From assembly GCF_001953305.1 (NCBI RefSeq), contig NZ_MTFE01000010.1:1159420-1213302 (forward strand): a DNA stretch of 53,883 nucleotides, read 5' to 3'. Position numbers and translations under genes: made by a program. The notes below the pieces were generated by a model. That model had not been told where the DNA came from. It was given only the letters and a program-made list of their open reading frames with translations, and ran no database searches. Positions 17,532 to 27,306 of this stretch are shown here, in pieces (within the stretch, counting starts at the first letter, position 1; every line of letters begins with the position of its first letter). This DNA comes from Cnuella takakiae. GTDB taxonomy: Bacteria; Bacteroidota; Bacteroidia; Chitinophagales; Chitinophagaceae.

Positions 17532-18644
17532 ATGCGACACCAAAAGGTTATTAAAGCTGCGGCCATCTTCATTATCCTCATTGCAATTGTAGTGATCCTG
17601 GTATATGCCAAGCCTTTCCTGGTGCCGGTTACTTTTGGTGCTTTGCTGGCCATGGTTTTATTGCCCATTACCAAGTGGCTGCAGCACAAAGGTGTAGGCC
17701 ATGCGCTTGCTATTATACTTTCTATGCTGGTGTTGGTTGCTTTCTTCGCCCTGGTAATATTCTTTATCTCCTGGCAGGTATCCGATATTGCCTCAAATGC
17801 TTCACAACTGGAACAACAGCTCACCAGTAAGTACCAGCAGGCGCAGCAATTCATTGCAAAGAAAATGGGGGTGCCTGTGGAACAGCAACAGCAATTGCTT
17901 AAAAAGCAGCAGCAATCCTCCTCCGGACAGATGGGCACAATGATTACCGGGTTTTTATCCGGCCTGGGTGGTTTCCTGACCAATACATTGCTGGTGCTGG
18001 TGTATATCTTCCTGTTTACTTACTTCAGGGAACGGATCAAGGGGTTTATTGTTCGGCTGGTTCCCAAAGAGCAGGAAGGCAATGCGGTTGATACTGTAAG
18101 CAGCGCTCAAAAAGTGGCGCAGAAATACCTGGGTGGCCTGGCGTTGATGGTTGCTTTTCTTTGGGTAATGTATGCTATTGGCTTTACCATAGCAGGTGTT
18201 AAGAATGCCATTTTCTTTGCCATAATTTGTGGTTTACTGGAGATTGTTCCTTTTGTGGGCAATCTTACGGGTACGGCACTTACACTGACGATGTCGCTGG
18301 TGCAGGGTGGCGGCATGAACATCGTCATCGGTATCCTGGTTACATATGGATTGGTGCAGTTTATTCAAACTTATATTCTGGAGCCGCTGGTGGTTGGTGC
18401 AGAGGTAAGCATCAATCCCCTGTTTACCATTATAGGCCTTGTTGCAGGTGAACTGGTATGGGGCATACCGGGTATGATCCTGGCTATACCGCTGATGGGC
18501 ATTGCCAAAATAGTTTGTGACCATGTGGAGCCGCTGAAGCCATATAGTTACCTGATTGGCGAGGATAAAAAGAAAGGCGAGGAAAGCGGCTTCAAGAAAA
18601 AGATGAAGCAGGCAGGTGAAAAGATCAAAGGATGGTTCAGGTAA
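17532..18644 (+). CDS. AI-2E family transporter (PerM/YdiK type)
   Basis: Polytopic inner-membrane protein of 370 aa. Two N-terminal membrane helices (FIILIAIVVILVYAKPFLVP and the following VTFGALLAMVLL segment) and a third near 60-85 precede a soluble Gln-rich coiled region (about 95-140, with QQQQQLLKKQQQ). A membrane block then holds family motifs (GLLEIVPFVGNLTG, EPLVVGAEVSINPL, GIPGMILAIPLMGIAKI). The C-terminus is very basic (KKKMKQAGEKIKGWF). Members export varied substrates, including Na+ in some, so AI-2 transport should not be assumed. It lies in a run of envelope and stress genes. Confidence 0.9.
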   Translation: MRHQKVIKAAAIFIILIAIVVILVYAKPFLVPVTFGALLAMVLLPITKWLQHKGVGHALAIILSMLVLVAFFALVIFFISWQVSDIASNASQLEQQLTSKYQQAQQFIAKKMGVPVEQQQQLLKKQQQSSSGQMGTMITGFLSGLGGFLTNTLLVLVYIFLFTYFRERIKGFIVRLVPKEQEGNAVDTVSSAQKVAQKYLGGLALMVAFLWVMYAIGFTIAGVKNAIFFAIICGLLEIVPFVGNLTGTALTLTMSLVQGGGMNIVIGILVTYGLVQFIQTYILEPLVVGAEVSINPLFTIIGLVAGELVWGIPGMILAIPLMGIAKIVCDHVEPLKPYSYLIGEDKKKGEESGFKKKMKQAGEKIKGWFR

Positions 18645-18922
18645 AATGTGCGCCATCGAATATTTGTCAGGATGCATTTTCCCTGCTTAAATAGCAACAG
18701 GGAGGCTGCAAACACGCAAGTATGAACTATGCGGCACATGCCACGCTTTCAAGCCGGTATTTCATCATTGTTGCTGCCGTTGCAACAGGTGATAACGTAA
18801 ATGTTGTAAGGGTCTGACTCCTGTATCAGAAATGGCGATGCATGCAGGATTACAGGGGTGTGCAGTAAAAGTAGCCGAATGGTTGTGTATGAATTTTGCA
18901 GGCAACACAGTAAACATTATTT

Positions 18923-20140
18923 ATGGACCTGCATTCCGGCTACCCATACTGGCTCATTCGCAATGGATTGCTGGCCGAATATCCCGCCCTCACCCATAAT
19001 CTGCCGGATGAAGAGATTGTCATCATTGGATCAGGGATTTCGGGCGCCCTGGCAGCGCATGAGTTGTGCAAAGCCGGCTTCCGGTGTACCATCCTCGATA
19101 AGCGGCTGTTGGCTGCAGGCAGTACCTGGGCTTCAACCGCCCAATTGAATTACGAGATTGATGCTTCGATGCTGCAGCTAGCCAAATGGTATGGCGAGGA
19201 GCAGGCGGCAATGGTGTACCATGCAAGCTTTCAGTCGGTGAACAAAGTGCAGGATATATCGGCGGAAATCGGGCTGATGGGTGATGGCAACGGCCGGTCC
19301 AGCATATACCTGGCCAGCGATCGCAACGGGAAGAAAGAAGCACCTAAAGAGGCTGCCATCCGCCAAAAACACGGGTTGCCGGTAAGTGTGCTTGACCGGG
19401 ATGCATTGCAGGCCCGCCGGATTATGCAACAAGACTGTGCTCTTTACCACCAGCACGCTTTCCAGTTTGATGCCTACCAGATGACGGCCAGGCTGATACA
19501 ACACAATGTGGCAAAAGGCAACCTCAAGGTATATACCCGTACCTGTGTTGAAAAGTTGGCGTCGCAAAAAGACGGAGTGGTTTTGGAAACTAGTGAAGGG
19601 TATCAGGTACGGTGCCGCTTTGTGGTATGTGCGCCGGGCTATGAGTCGGCCCAGTTTCTTCCGCGAAAGGTGATGGACCTGCATGCCACTTATGCTTTGG
19701 TAACCCAGCCGCTTCCGGAAGAACAGTTATGGAAAGAGCGTAGCCTGATCTGGGAAACAAAAAGGCCTTATTTCTACTGTCGCACTACTACCGACAACCG
19801 CATCATGATGGGTGGCGAGGATGTGCCGTTCAGAAACCCAAAAAGGCGGGATGCCCTGATGGGTGTTAAAGAGGAAGCCCTCCTGAAACATTGCCGGACC
19901 CTGTTTCCGCACCTCCACATCAATGCGGACTTTGTATGGTGTGGCACTTTTGGCGAATCGCCCGACGGGCTGCCCTATATTGGTAGGTATCCAGGCATCG
20001 ACCATGTGTTTTTTGCCCTTGGTTATGGCGGCAATGGCACCACCTACAGCACCATGGCTGCCGAGATGGCCCGCAACCATCTTACTGGCGTGCGTGATGA
20101 GCGGGAACAACTGTTCGGGTTTGACCGGAAGCGTAAATAG
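18923..20140 (+). CDS. FAD-dependent oxidoreductase, DAO family
   Basis: D-amino-acid-oxidase-fold enzyme of 405 aa, similar to gamma-glutamylputrescine oxidases and other amine oxidases. The FAD-binding dinucleotide fold is EIVIIGSGISGALAAHEL at about residues 32-49, followed by the ribose-binding Asp in CTILDKRLLAAGSTWAST. RFVVCAPGYES and the C-terminal PDGLPYIGRYPG plus FALGYGGNGTTYSTMAAEM complete the family pattern. No membrane segment. It oxidises a primary or secondary amine in principle; the substrate is not readable. It is transcribed alone between the permease gene and a 0.9-kb gap. Confidence 0.88.
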   Translation: MDLHSGYPYWLIRNGLLAEYPALTHNLPDEEIVIIGSGISGALAAHELCKAGFRCTILDKRLLAAGSTWASTAQLNYEIDASMLQLAKWYGEEQAAMVYHASFQSVNKVQDISAEIGLMGDGNGRSSIYLASDRNGKKEAPKEAAIRQKHGLPVSVLDRDALQARRIMQQDCALYHQHAFQFDAYQMTARLIQHNVAKGNLKVYTRTCVEKLASQKDGVVLETSEGYQVRCRFVVCAPGYESAQFLPRKVMDLHATYALVTQPLPEEQLWKERSLIWETKRPYFYCRTTTDNRIMMGGEDVPFRNPKRRDALMGVKEEALLKHCRTLFPHLHINADFVWCGTFGESPDGLPYIGRYPGIDHVFFALGYGGNGTTYSTMAAEMARNHLTGVRDEREQLFGFDRKRK

Positions 20141-20823
20141 CTTTTAATTATTGGCTGGCAACGCTGCAATTATACTCGGTGTTCCTGCTTTTTTGGCCTG
20201 TATGGTCTAGGTGACTGCTTAAGGCTCAGCGCGAAAAACATCCTGACCAGTTGGGAAGGCACCCATGTTCATATCGATGATGCAACCCTTAAAAGGGATG
20301 GTGGATAGGTGGTTGAAATAAAAACAAAAAAGGAGTGTTGGCGTTTTTTGGGGCTAACCTTTTTTGGATCAGGGTTAGAATAATGTATCAGCTGTCTTCA
20401 ACCTATAGCCTATTCAGGTGTTGCAAAACTGCACCTTAAGATTGTTTGACCGGTTTGCTTCTTGAGACCACCTTTTAGCTAAACTCCATGATTTGGCTCT
20501 TGCATACTTCTATGTAAATAGCGATAAATGTTTGTACGCTTCTTAATTGCCTGTTTGCAGAATCTTGGTTATGCTTTATCTGCCGGGATATTGTTTGTGT
20601 AAGCCAGTTGAAACAACCCCAGGTGAGAAAACCAGTTGATTAGGATAATGTTTGGACACCTGCTAAGAACATGAAATCCCAATAAGCAGGACGCAAGAGT
20701 GCCTTCAAATTGAGCGGGAGGGAGCCTGTGTGGGTAGTGGCGCATGATGGTGCGTAGAAAAAGTAAGCACAATAAGATTTCTATAGGTGAACTAGCATGA
20801 TTTTTTGACACTTGAGCTGTGAT
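20141..20823. other. Gene-poor gap after the oxidoreductase
   Basis: No intact gene; many stops in all frames. The following 100 bases contain a BON-domain fragment, so at least part of this stretch is probably an eroded stress-gene neighbourhood. Confidence 0.45.
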
Positions 20824-20922
20824 GCATTCGTAGATGCTACCCATGTCGAAATGCAATTGGATGGCCGCGGTGTGATTCTTATGGGCACAGTAAAAAGCCG
20901 GAGCAAAAGCGCCGGGCGGTAG
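20824..20922 (+). pseudogene. BON-domain protein fragment
   Basis: A frame without a start reads AFVDATHVEMQLDGRGVILM then GTVKSRSKSAGR and TAG. It matches the core of a BON domain (pattern DAxxIEVxVxxGxVxLxGTVxSR), a small fold found in periplasmic osmotic-stress proteins. Both ends are lost and the next residues appear in another frame. Remnant only. Confidence 0.5.
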
Positions 20923-21045
20923 AATCTTATCAGTTCAAGTAGTGCAACGCGAATCAGCAGCACCTAATGGTGCCGCTTACTTTTTCAACAAATCATGTAA
21001 ACACTTTTTGCAGGTGCTTAAATGATGTAACCTTGGTATTTCAGT

Positions 21046-21534
21046 ATGGAACGACTAAACGAATGGTGGGGCATAAATGAGGATATTTCACCGGTGGAAA
21101 TTGCAGCAAGGGCAGCTGTGATGTTTGTTTTAACCTTATTGCTGATCCGGATTACCGGGATGCGGCCTTTCGGAAAGAAGGATCCTTTTGATATCATTAT
21201 TGCTTTTTTGATCGGCGGCGTATTAAGCCGGGGAGTTGTTGGTGCAACCCCCTTCTTTTCAGCTTTCGCCGGTGCACTGATGCTGATCCTGGTTCATAAG
21301 GTTTTATCCTGGCTGTCCATTCATTGGAAAGGTTTCGAAAAAACCGTCAAGGGTGAAAGCCTGTTGCTGTACAAGCAGGGTAGGTATATCGCTGAAAACA
21401 TGGAAAAAGTTGGCATCACCGAAAATGACATTCACGAAGAACTACGCATTGAATGCCATACCGGCTCTTATGAAAAAATTGCCGAAGTGTACATGGAAAA
21501 GACCGGAAAAATCAGTTTTGTCCGAAAGGATTAA
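21046..21534 (+). CDS. DUF421 (YetF-like) membrane protein
   Basis: A 162-aa protein with two or three membrane helices near residues 24-42, 52-66 and 70-88. The conserved loop between the first two is RITGMRPFGKKDPFDIIIAF, followed by IGGVLSRGVVG. The cytosolic C-terminal domain contains VKGESLLLYKQGRYIAENM and HEELRIECHTGSYEKIAEVY. Function is unknown; relatives in Bacillus are linked to general stress and spore physiology. It is somewhat short for the family. It sits in the stress cluster upstream of the ClC channel. Confidence 0.9.
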   Translation: MERLNEWWGINEDISPVEIAARAAVMFVLTLLLIRITGMRPFGKKDPFDIIIAFLIGGVLSRGVVGATPFFSAFAGALMLILVHKVLSWLSIHWKGFEKTVKGESLLLYKQGRYIAENMEKVGITENDIHEELRIECHTGSYEKIAEVYMEKTGKISFVRKD

Positions 21535-21988
21535 TGCTGGTTAACTGTGCATGATAATGGTAAGCTGACGGCGTGCAGTACATGACATTGGCTCGGGGAA
21601 ATACCGGTAGCCGGATGCCTGTTGCCGAAGAGCACTGGTGCTTTTTTCTACAGCCCCAAAACCTTCGTTTTAGTATCCATGACCAGACTATCGGTGCGGT
21701 ACCGGTGGTTTAGCAGTTTGGTAAAGTCACCTCTTTTGCCCGGCCCGATGCTGCACAGAGCGCGGGTTGCCGAAGATGAATGGCTGGCCGGGGAACGGAA
21801 AAAGAAGTTACACAGCATCATGGAAGCCTTTGCCACTTTGCTAGAATCCGATGGAAGTCTACCCTGGCTGTGCAGGCACCAGGTGTGGATGCACAGGCGC
21901 CGGCAAACCTTCAGCGGCCCGGTGTCGAAAGCCGGCAGACCCGTATGCAAGGATAAGCAGTACTTTGCGGCACCCAATTTCACCTACC
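21535..21988. other. Gap before the ClC gene
   Basis: An open frame on the plus strand from 21851 runs in frame into the ClC gene, but its first 46 codons are Cys/Arg/Pro-rich with no counterpart in ClC proteins. I therefore read this stretch as non-coding. No RNA or repeat structure stood out. Confidence 0.5.
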
Positions 21989-23344
21989 ATGCGCAACTTG
22001 AACCGGATTGTACAGCGCCGTGCACAGGAATTGCTGAACCGGATTGGCAACAGTCCGGTGCGCACTAACCTGTTGCAGGGCCTGCCTTTTTGGATCGCAT
22101 CCATCCTTACAGGTATGCTGGCAGTTGCATACGCCCTTCTTTTCGGCTATGCCGAAAGGCTGACCCATGTGGCAATAGGATATAACAAAGCCTTTTTGTT
22201 TGTGCTTACGCCTTTTTGTTTCTGGCTGGCCTGGTGGATGGTGCAGCGAGGAGCACCCTTTGCCAGGGGTAGTGGTATTCCGCAGGTGATGGCGGCAATG
22301 GAGTATACCCAGCCGGGTAAAAATGGTGTACTTAACCGCTTGTTGGGCATTCGAATCATCCTGGTTAAGATTGCTTCCAGCCTGGTGCTGGTGCTGGGTG
22401 GCGGCGCTATTGGCAGGGAAGGGCCTACCATACAGGTGGCAGCCTCCGTGTTTGCGGCCATCAATAAACGTATTCCTGCCACCTGGCCCAGGCTGGCTGA
22501 CCAGAGTTATATTATTACCGGCGCCGCTGCAGGACTGGCTGCCGCATTCAATACGCCTTTAGGCGGGCTTGTATTTGCCATGGAGGAGCTGGCCCGTATC
22601 CATGTCCGGTTTTTTCGTACGGCCCTTTTTGTAGCGGTAATCATTGCAGGCCTTACCGCACAAGGCCTCTTAGGACCTTACCTCTACCTGGGCTACCCCG
22701 ACGTACGCAATCTTTCCTACCGAATTTTCCTGGGGGTGGTTGTGGTTGCCTTGCTTTCGGGAATAGCAGGTGCTGTGCTCAGCCGGATGATTCTCTGGCT
22801 TATTGCCTGGAAACGCCGGGTGCAGGGCAGTTTCAAGCCCTGGCAGTATGCAATAGCTGCAGGTTTGCTTACAGCAGCTTTTGCCTTTTGGATCAGTACG
22901 GGCATCTTAGGTTCGGGAAAGGAACTGATGACCGGGGTGCTGTTTGCGCCCAATAAGGAAATTGACCTGGTCGCCTTGGTGGGGCGGTTTGCCGGGCCCC
23001 TGCTGGCTTTCAGCACCGGTGCTGCAGGGGGTATTTTTGCACCTGCGCTTGCCGCCGGTGCCGCTGTTGGCGGTTTTGTAGCTCACCTGTTTGTGGTAGG
23101 GGGCACCCATGCCAACATCCTGGTGCTGGCAGGCATGGTGGGGCTACTCACAGGTGTTACCCGTACGCCATTTACTTCGGCCATACTGGTGTTGGAAATG
23201 ACCGACCGCCACAGTGTAATCTTCCACCTGCTGGTGGCGGGATTGGTGGCGCAACTGGTTGCATTACTGGTAGACAAGCATTCCTTTTACGATCACCTGA
23301 AGCAAGGCGTCATTCAGGAGTTGGAAAAGAAACCGGCATCCTAG
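21989..23344 (+). CDS. ClC-family chloride channel or H+/Cl- antiporter
   Basis: Start at 21989 (MRNLNRIVQRRAQELL) gives 451 aa of normal ClC length. The three anion-filter motifs are intact: GSGIPQV with the central Ser, GREGPTIQ with the gating Glu, and GAAGGIFAPALAAGA (the GxFxP loop). AFNTPLGGLVFAMEELA provides the internal proton-pathway Glu typical of antiporters. About ten or more membrane helices; no C-terminal CBS domains. The presence of both the gating and internal Glu favours an exchanger used in acid resistance or charge balancing, as inference. It lies in the stress cluster between DUF421 and the copper-binding protein. Confidence 0.93.
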   Translation: MRNLNRIVQRRAQELLNRIGNSPVRTNLLQGLPFWIASILTGMLAVAYALLFGYAERLTHVAIGYNKAFLFVLTPFCFWLAWWMVQRGAPFARGSGIPQVMAAMEYTQPGKNGVLNRLLGIRIILVKIASSLVLVLGGGAIGREGPTIQVAASVFAAINKRIPATWPRLADQSYIITGAAAGLAAAFNTPLGGLVFAMEELARIHVRFFRTALFVAVIIAGLTAQGLLGPYLYLGYPDVRNLSYRIFLGVVVVALLSGIAGAVLSRMILWLIAWKRRVQGSFKPWQYAIAAGLLTAAFAFWISTGILGSGKELMTGVLFAPNKEIDLVALVGRFAGPLLAFSTGAAGGIFAPALAAGAAVGGFVAHLFVVGGTHANILVLAGMVGLLTGVTRTPFTSAILVLEMTDRHSVIFHLLVAGLVAQLVALLVDKHSFYDHLKQGVIQELEKKPAS

Positions 23345-23447
23345 GATGTCGGCTCTTGTGATTGTGCGGCTTTCATTTAGTTAGCTACAGAAGCCGTCGC
23401 ATAATAGGATTTCAGCTCCGCAAGGCGGGCTTAAAGAAATGGTAGCA

Positions 23448-23783
23448 TTATGCAGCCATCCGGCGGCACGCTTCGGCACACCTGCGGCAGGCTGCTGCGC
23501 ACTGCTGGCAGTGGTCGTGCTGGTGCTGGGCACATTCTGCGGCACAGGCATCACATGCATCGGCACAAAGCCTGCACAATTCTTTTGCTCGCTCGCTGCC
23601 TAAACTCATTAACCTGGCTGCTGTATAACACAAAGCAGCACATTCCATATCCAGCTGGATACAACGGGCCATCATTTTTACATGTTCTTCCTGCAAACAG
23701 GAACTTGCGCAATTGTCGCAGGCCGAAGCACAATGCAAACAGGCATCGATACAGTCCTGGTATTGTTGAAATGTTTGTTGCAT
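23448..23783 (-). CDS. Four-helix-bundle copper-storage protein (Csp-like)
   Basis: Cytosolic Cys-rich helical protein of 111 aa from start MQQTFQQYQDC at 23783; an in-frame ATG at 23873 gives a less convincing leader. I count 19 Cys, mostly in CxxxC and CxxC spacing (DACLHCASACDNC, LCRLCADACDACAAEC, CQQCAAACRRCAEAC), the pattern that lines the bundle interior in Csp proteins and binds many Cu(I) ions. There is no signal peptide, so it resembles the cytosolic Csp3 type. The bidirectional region 23784-23984 is shared with otsAB and contains the TTCTAAT direct repeat. Copper binding is inferred from the family. Confidence 0.9.
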   Translation of the reverse strand: MQQTFQQYQDCIDACLHCASACDNCASSCLQEEHVKMMARCIQLDMECAALCYTAARLMSLGSERAKELCRLCADACDACAAECAQHQHDHCQQCAAACRRCAEACRRMAA

Positions 23784-23921
23784 AATTTTTTTAGAAAAGA
23801 AACAAGAACTACACCAGCAGCCCTGTTGCAGTGGCCATATATAAACTTTCCCATGCGGGATCGGTTTTGTCATGGTCTGCTGTCTTGATTATCAGCGCAT
23901 GGGCTTCTGCGTGGCAATGAA

Positions 23922-23939
23922 TTCTAATGACATTTTAAT
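23922..23939 (+). promoter_or_regulatory. TTCTAAT direct repeat upstream of otsAB
   Basis: TTCTAAT (23922-23928) and TTTTAAT (23933-23939), 11 bp start to start, end 45 bp before the otsAB start. After the last repeat the sequence continues TCCA, 13 bases, then GTAG. The same arrangement (TCCA, 13 bases, GTAG) follows the last repeat of the array at 29463-29502. This layout suits an OmpR-type response regulator binding head-to-tail next to a promoter. Confidence 0.65.
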
Positions 23940-23984
23940 TCCATGCGGTGCCGGTTGTAGCTAGCTTGCAACAAAGGCTGGCCT

Positions 23985-26210
23985 ATGCAAAAGCAAAGAC
24001 TGTTCATCGTATCCAACAGGCTTCCCGTTAGTATACTGGAGGAGGGAGGCAGCCTTAAGGTTTTGCCGTCATCGGGTGGCCTGGTAACGGCAGTCAACAG
24101 TTTTGTTGCCATGAGTGGCAATGCCTACAAGGACATCAGCTGGGTGGGCGTTCCGGGCTGCTCGCCTGCATCCTGGATGGAAGCATCGCGGCAGCTGCCG
24201 CAAACCGCTTTCCGTTATGTTCCTGTAATGGTGTTCAAAGAGCAATATGATCATTATTACAACGGCTTTGCCAATAGTACGCTCTGGCCCTTATGTCACT
24301 ATTTTCCTTCTTATGCCGAGTACAGTGAAGAAGACTACCTGGATTACCTACAGGTAAACGAACATTTTGCCGAAACACTGGAGCAGTCCTGTGTGGCGGG
24401 CGATATCGTATGGATACACGATTACCACCTTTTGCCCCTGGCAGCCCGCCTGCGGCGCAGCATACCGGGGCTGACCATTGGCTTTTTCCTGCACATCCCA
24501 TTTCCTTCCTACGAGCTGTTTCGCCTGATGCCCCGCAACTGGCAGCAACACCTGCTGGAAGGGATGCTGGGTGCCGACCTTGTAGGCTTTCATACCATGG
24601 ACTATGCGGCCCATTTCCTGCAAAGCGTGCAGATGGTGCTGGGGCTTAACCATGACCGCAACATCATCCGCCAGAAAGACCGGTTGGTAAAGGTGGATGT
24701 CTTTCCCATCAGCATCGATTACAACAAATTCAGCCAGGCATATGATGATATTGAAGTAAGCACTATGCGGCAAAAACTGCAGGTTCAGCTGCAGGGCCGC
24801 AAGCTCCTTTTTTCTGTAGATCGCCTTGACTATTCCAAAGGCGTACACCACCGCCTGAAGGCCTATGAATGCTTTTTGAAACAATACCCTGAGTATCGCG
24901 GCAAGGTGGTATTTGTGATTGTGGTGGTACCCTCCCGGGATGGTATTGCCAAGTACGCCGAGCGAAAGCGGATGATTGATGAACTGATCAGCAATATCAA
25001 CAGCCAGGTGGGCGACATTACCTGGCAGCCTGTTATTTACCAATACAACGCACTTGCCTTTGCCGAAATGGTGGGACTGTACACCGCCTGCGATGTGGCG
25101 CTGATTACGCCATTGCGCGACGGCATGAACCTGGTTGCAAAGGAGTTTGTAGCCAGCCGTGCCGACAAAAGGGGCGTGCTGGTACTGAGCGAAATGGCCG
25201 GGGCAGCCCGGGAGCTTTCCGATGCCCTGCTCATCAACCCCAACGACACGCGTGAACTTGCAGGAAAAATCAAGGAAGCCCTGGAGATGGATGCTGAAGA
25301 GCAGGCTTTGCGCATGGTTCAAATGCGCAGCCGCATTGCCCATTACACCGTAAAGGACTGGGCAGAGGACTTTATGTCGGAGCTCCAGCAGATCAAGGTG
25401 CGCCAGGAACAATACCAGGAATTGTTCCTGGCGGATACCGATAAGCGTAAGCTGCTCGACAGCTATAGCAGTGCCCACCGGCGGCTTTTGCTGCTGGATT
25501 ACGACGGTACCCTGGTGTCTTTTTGCAACAATCCTACACAGGCTGTTCCCGGCAACGAATTGCTGGACCTGCTGCATAGCCTGGGCAGTAAGGAAAACCA
25601 TGAAGTATGGCTGATCAGTGGACGCAGCAGTGCCTGGCTGGAGCAGTATTTTGGTCATCTGCCGGTGGGACTTATTGCGGAGCATGGTGCCAAAATGAAA
25701 CAACAGGAAGGCGCATGGAATACAGAAGTGCCTTTCAACAGCGAATGGAAAGAAGCCGTGCGCAACATCATGGAACGCTATGTGCGCCGTTGTGCCCACA
25801 CCTTTATCGAGGATAAGGAGTTTTCCATGGTATGGCACTACCGCAATGCCGATCCTTTCCAGGGCAGGCTTCGGTCGTCGGAACTGGCAGCCGAACTGAA
25901 TAAATACCTGATAGACCGGCAACTGGAAGTGGTTTGCGGCAACAAGATCGTGGAAGTGCGCAATAGTGGCACCAACAAGGGCACCGCCATACGCAAGCTG
26001 CTGGCCACCCGTACTTTCGACTGGATTTTTGCCGCAGGGGATGATAAAACCGATGAGGACATGTTCAAAATGCTGGCGCCGATAGCACATGCCCACACCA
26101 TTAAAGTGGGACCAAATGCTTCTTATGCCCGTTACAACCTGCTCAAGCCACAAATGGTGGTTGGCCTGCTCCGCAGTATGAGCGAACTTCAGGCAATGCA
26201 GGCCATTTAG
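23985..26210 (+). CDS. otsAB: Bifunctional trehalose-6-phosphate synthase/phosphatase fusion
   Basis: One cytosolic polypeptide (741 aa) makes trehalose from UDP-glucose and glucose-6-phosphate. Residues about 1-470 are the GT20 synthase: [62 protein letters not shown], and the [14 protein letters not shown] donor site. Residues about 500-735 are the HAD phosphatase: [10 protein letters not shown] with nucleophile Asp near 505, [24 protein letters not shown] and [13 protein letters not shown]. The start [14 protein letters not shown] fits the family. It has a TTCTAAT repeat upstream and overlaps the convergent usp gene by 4 bp. Trehalose here is likely an osmotic or desiccation protectant; the lipoprotein GH13 at 14.6 kb may act on the same sugar. 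Confidence 0.97.
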   Translation: MQKQRLFIVSNRLPVSILEEGGSLKVLPSSGGLVTAVNSFVAMSGNAYKDISWVGVPGCSPASWMEASRQLPQTAFRYVPVMVFKEQYDHYYNGFANSTLWPLCHYFPSYAEYSEEDYLDYLQVNEHFAETLEQSCVAGDIVWIHDYHLLPLAARLRRSIPGLTIGFFLHIPFPSYELFRLMPRNWQQHLLEGMLGADLVGFHTMDYAAHFLQSVQMVLGLNHDRNIIRQKDRLVKVDVFPISIDYNKFSQAYDDIEVSTMRQKLQVQLQGRKLLFSVDRLDYSKGVHHRLKAYECFLKQYPEYRGKVVFVIVVVPSRDGIAKYAERKRMIDELISNINSQVGDITWQPVIYQYNALAFAEMVGLYTACDVALITPLRDGMNLVAKEFVASRADKRGVLVLSEMAGAARELSDALLINPNDTRELAGKIKEALEMDAEEQALRMVQMRSRIAHYTVKDWAEDFMSELQQIKVRQEQYQELFLADTDKRKLLDSYSSAHRRLLLLDYDGTLVSFCNNPTQAVPGNELLDLLHSLGSKENHEVWLISGRSSAWLEQYFGHLPVGLIAEHGAKMKQQEGAWNTEVPFNSEWKEAVRNIMERYVRRCAHTFIEDKEFSMVWHYRNADPFQGRLRSSELAAELNKYLIDRQLEVVCGNKIVEVRNSGTNKGTAIRKLLATRTFDWIFAAGDDKTDEDMFKMLAPIAHAHTIKVGPNASYARYNLLKPQMVVGLLRSMSELQAMQAI

Positions 26211-27091
26211 CCTGCCCTTGAATAGCTGATGGCGGTGTCCTTGCTCTTTGTTATTTGTTCACAGTGCAGGGGCACAAATAGCAAGGGGTTTTTCAAACCG
26301 TTGATGGCTGCCTGGGTGTGTGGTCCTATGAACCTGCTGTTGCCGTTCATGTCGAGGGCGCTGTTTGCCACTACCAGTGCCCCTTCGTTCCGGCTGGCAT
26401 AATGCACCAACTCCTTGCCAATGCGCAGGCTGGTGCCCTGGGCCATTTTTACCAGCACCTTTTTCTCCGCACATTTCTCCTGCACCTGGTCGGCAAAGGC
26501 ATGGAGCGCCCGGTTGCCAATATCCAGCAGCTTCTGGTTCACCGACAACAACTCGATGGTGGCGCCGGTGCTGACAAAAGGAAGTACCAGGTCGTGGCGC
26601 ATTTGTGCACCATCCATCAGCCGGAAGGGATAGACTACATGGTGAAACAACCCTTGTGGGCAGGACGCGGGCACCACTAATACCGGCACGTTACTGTGTT
26701 TGATGGTGTAATAGGTGTTGTGCCCGGCAAAACCATCGCGGATGCCCGAAGCGCCGTGTTTGCCCATTACCACCAGGTCGGCTGATTGTTCCTCGGTTGT
26801 TTGTACAATGGTTTCGGTAACATTTCCCCCTTTCATCGAAAGGCTGATGCGTAGCTGGTACTTTGTTGCCAGTGTTGCAGCGAGGGCCGGCAGTACATCG
26901 TTGTGCGACCCTTGCAGGTTGAGGGCAGGCCCAAAAGGATCCTCCATTGCGTCTAGTCTTTCTTCAATGTGCAACAGGTGCAGGGTAGCGCCTGTTGCCT
27001 GGGCCAGGGCACCCGCCACTTCTACCGCGTTCAGCGAGGAATCGCTGAGGTCAAGAGGTGCCAAAATATTTTGGATGGTATAGGTTGCCAC
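26207..27091 (-). CDS. Universal stress protein, tandem UspA domains (usp1)
   Basis: Two Usp domains in 294 aa. The first (about 1-145) begins IQNILAPLDLSDSSLNAVEV and keeps an ATP-loop-like VVMGKHGASGIRDGF, ending VPVLVVPAS. The second (about 150-285) is degenerate, with VVANSALDMNGNSRFIGPHT in place of the loop. It is probably a cytosolic stress-signalling or chaperone-like protein. The 216-bp region upstream, separating it from the kinase gene, contains the TTCTAAT direct repeat in its own orientation. Confidence 0.9.
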   Translation of the reverse strand: MATYTIQNILAPLDLSDSSLNAVEVAGALAQATGATLHLLHIEERLDAMEDPFGPALNLQGSHNDVLPALAATLATKYQLRISLSMKGGNVTETIVQTTEEQSADLVVMGKHGASGIRDGFAGHNTYYTIKHSNVPVLVVPASCPQGLFHHVVYPFRLMDGAQMRHDLVLPFVSTGATIELLSVNQKLLDIGNRALHAFADQVQEKCAEKKVLVKMAQGTSLRIGKELVHYASRNEGALVVANSALDMNGNSRFIGPHTQAAINGLKNPLLFVPLHCEQITKSKDTAISYSRAG

Positions 27092-27176
27092 AGGTTAACT
27101 GGTTTTGTATGGAACAACGCGTTTTTCCCCAACAGGATAAACGCCTTGCAAATTGCACCATCCCCTTCCCTCAACC

Positions 27177-27206
27177 TTCAAAAACACATTAGAAACAAAT
27201 TAGAAC
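27177..27206 (-). promoter_or_regulatory. TTCTAAT direct repeat upstream of usp1
   Basis: Read on the minus strand: TTCTAAT (27205-27199), four bases, TTCTAAT (27194-27188), four bases, then a weaker TTTTGAA (27183-27177). The period is exactly 11 bp. It points toward usp1, whose start is 97 bp beyond the second perfect copy. Confidence 0.68.
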
Positions 27207-27306
27207 TTGTGCGGCATTGGCTTGGTAACCCCCGCATTACTGGTTAAGCGGGGCGTGCGGCAGTAAGGTTTACCCGCGTGTACAGGTACCAGAGCGTTTT
27301 GGGAAA

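Noticed and set aside
24348-26153. A 601-codon open frame on the minus strand inside otsAB
   Set aside because: It lies antisense to an unmistakable enzyme with all motifs intact; it has no family pattern and is explained by codon bias.
27230-27253. CCCCGC/GCGGGG stem after the sensor kinase gene as a terminator
   Set aside because: No T run follows on the minus strand and the stem is only 6 bp.
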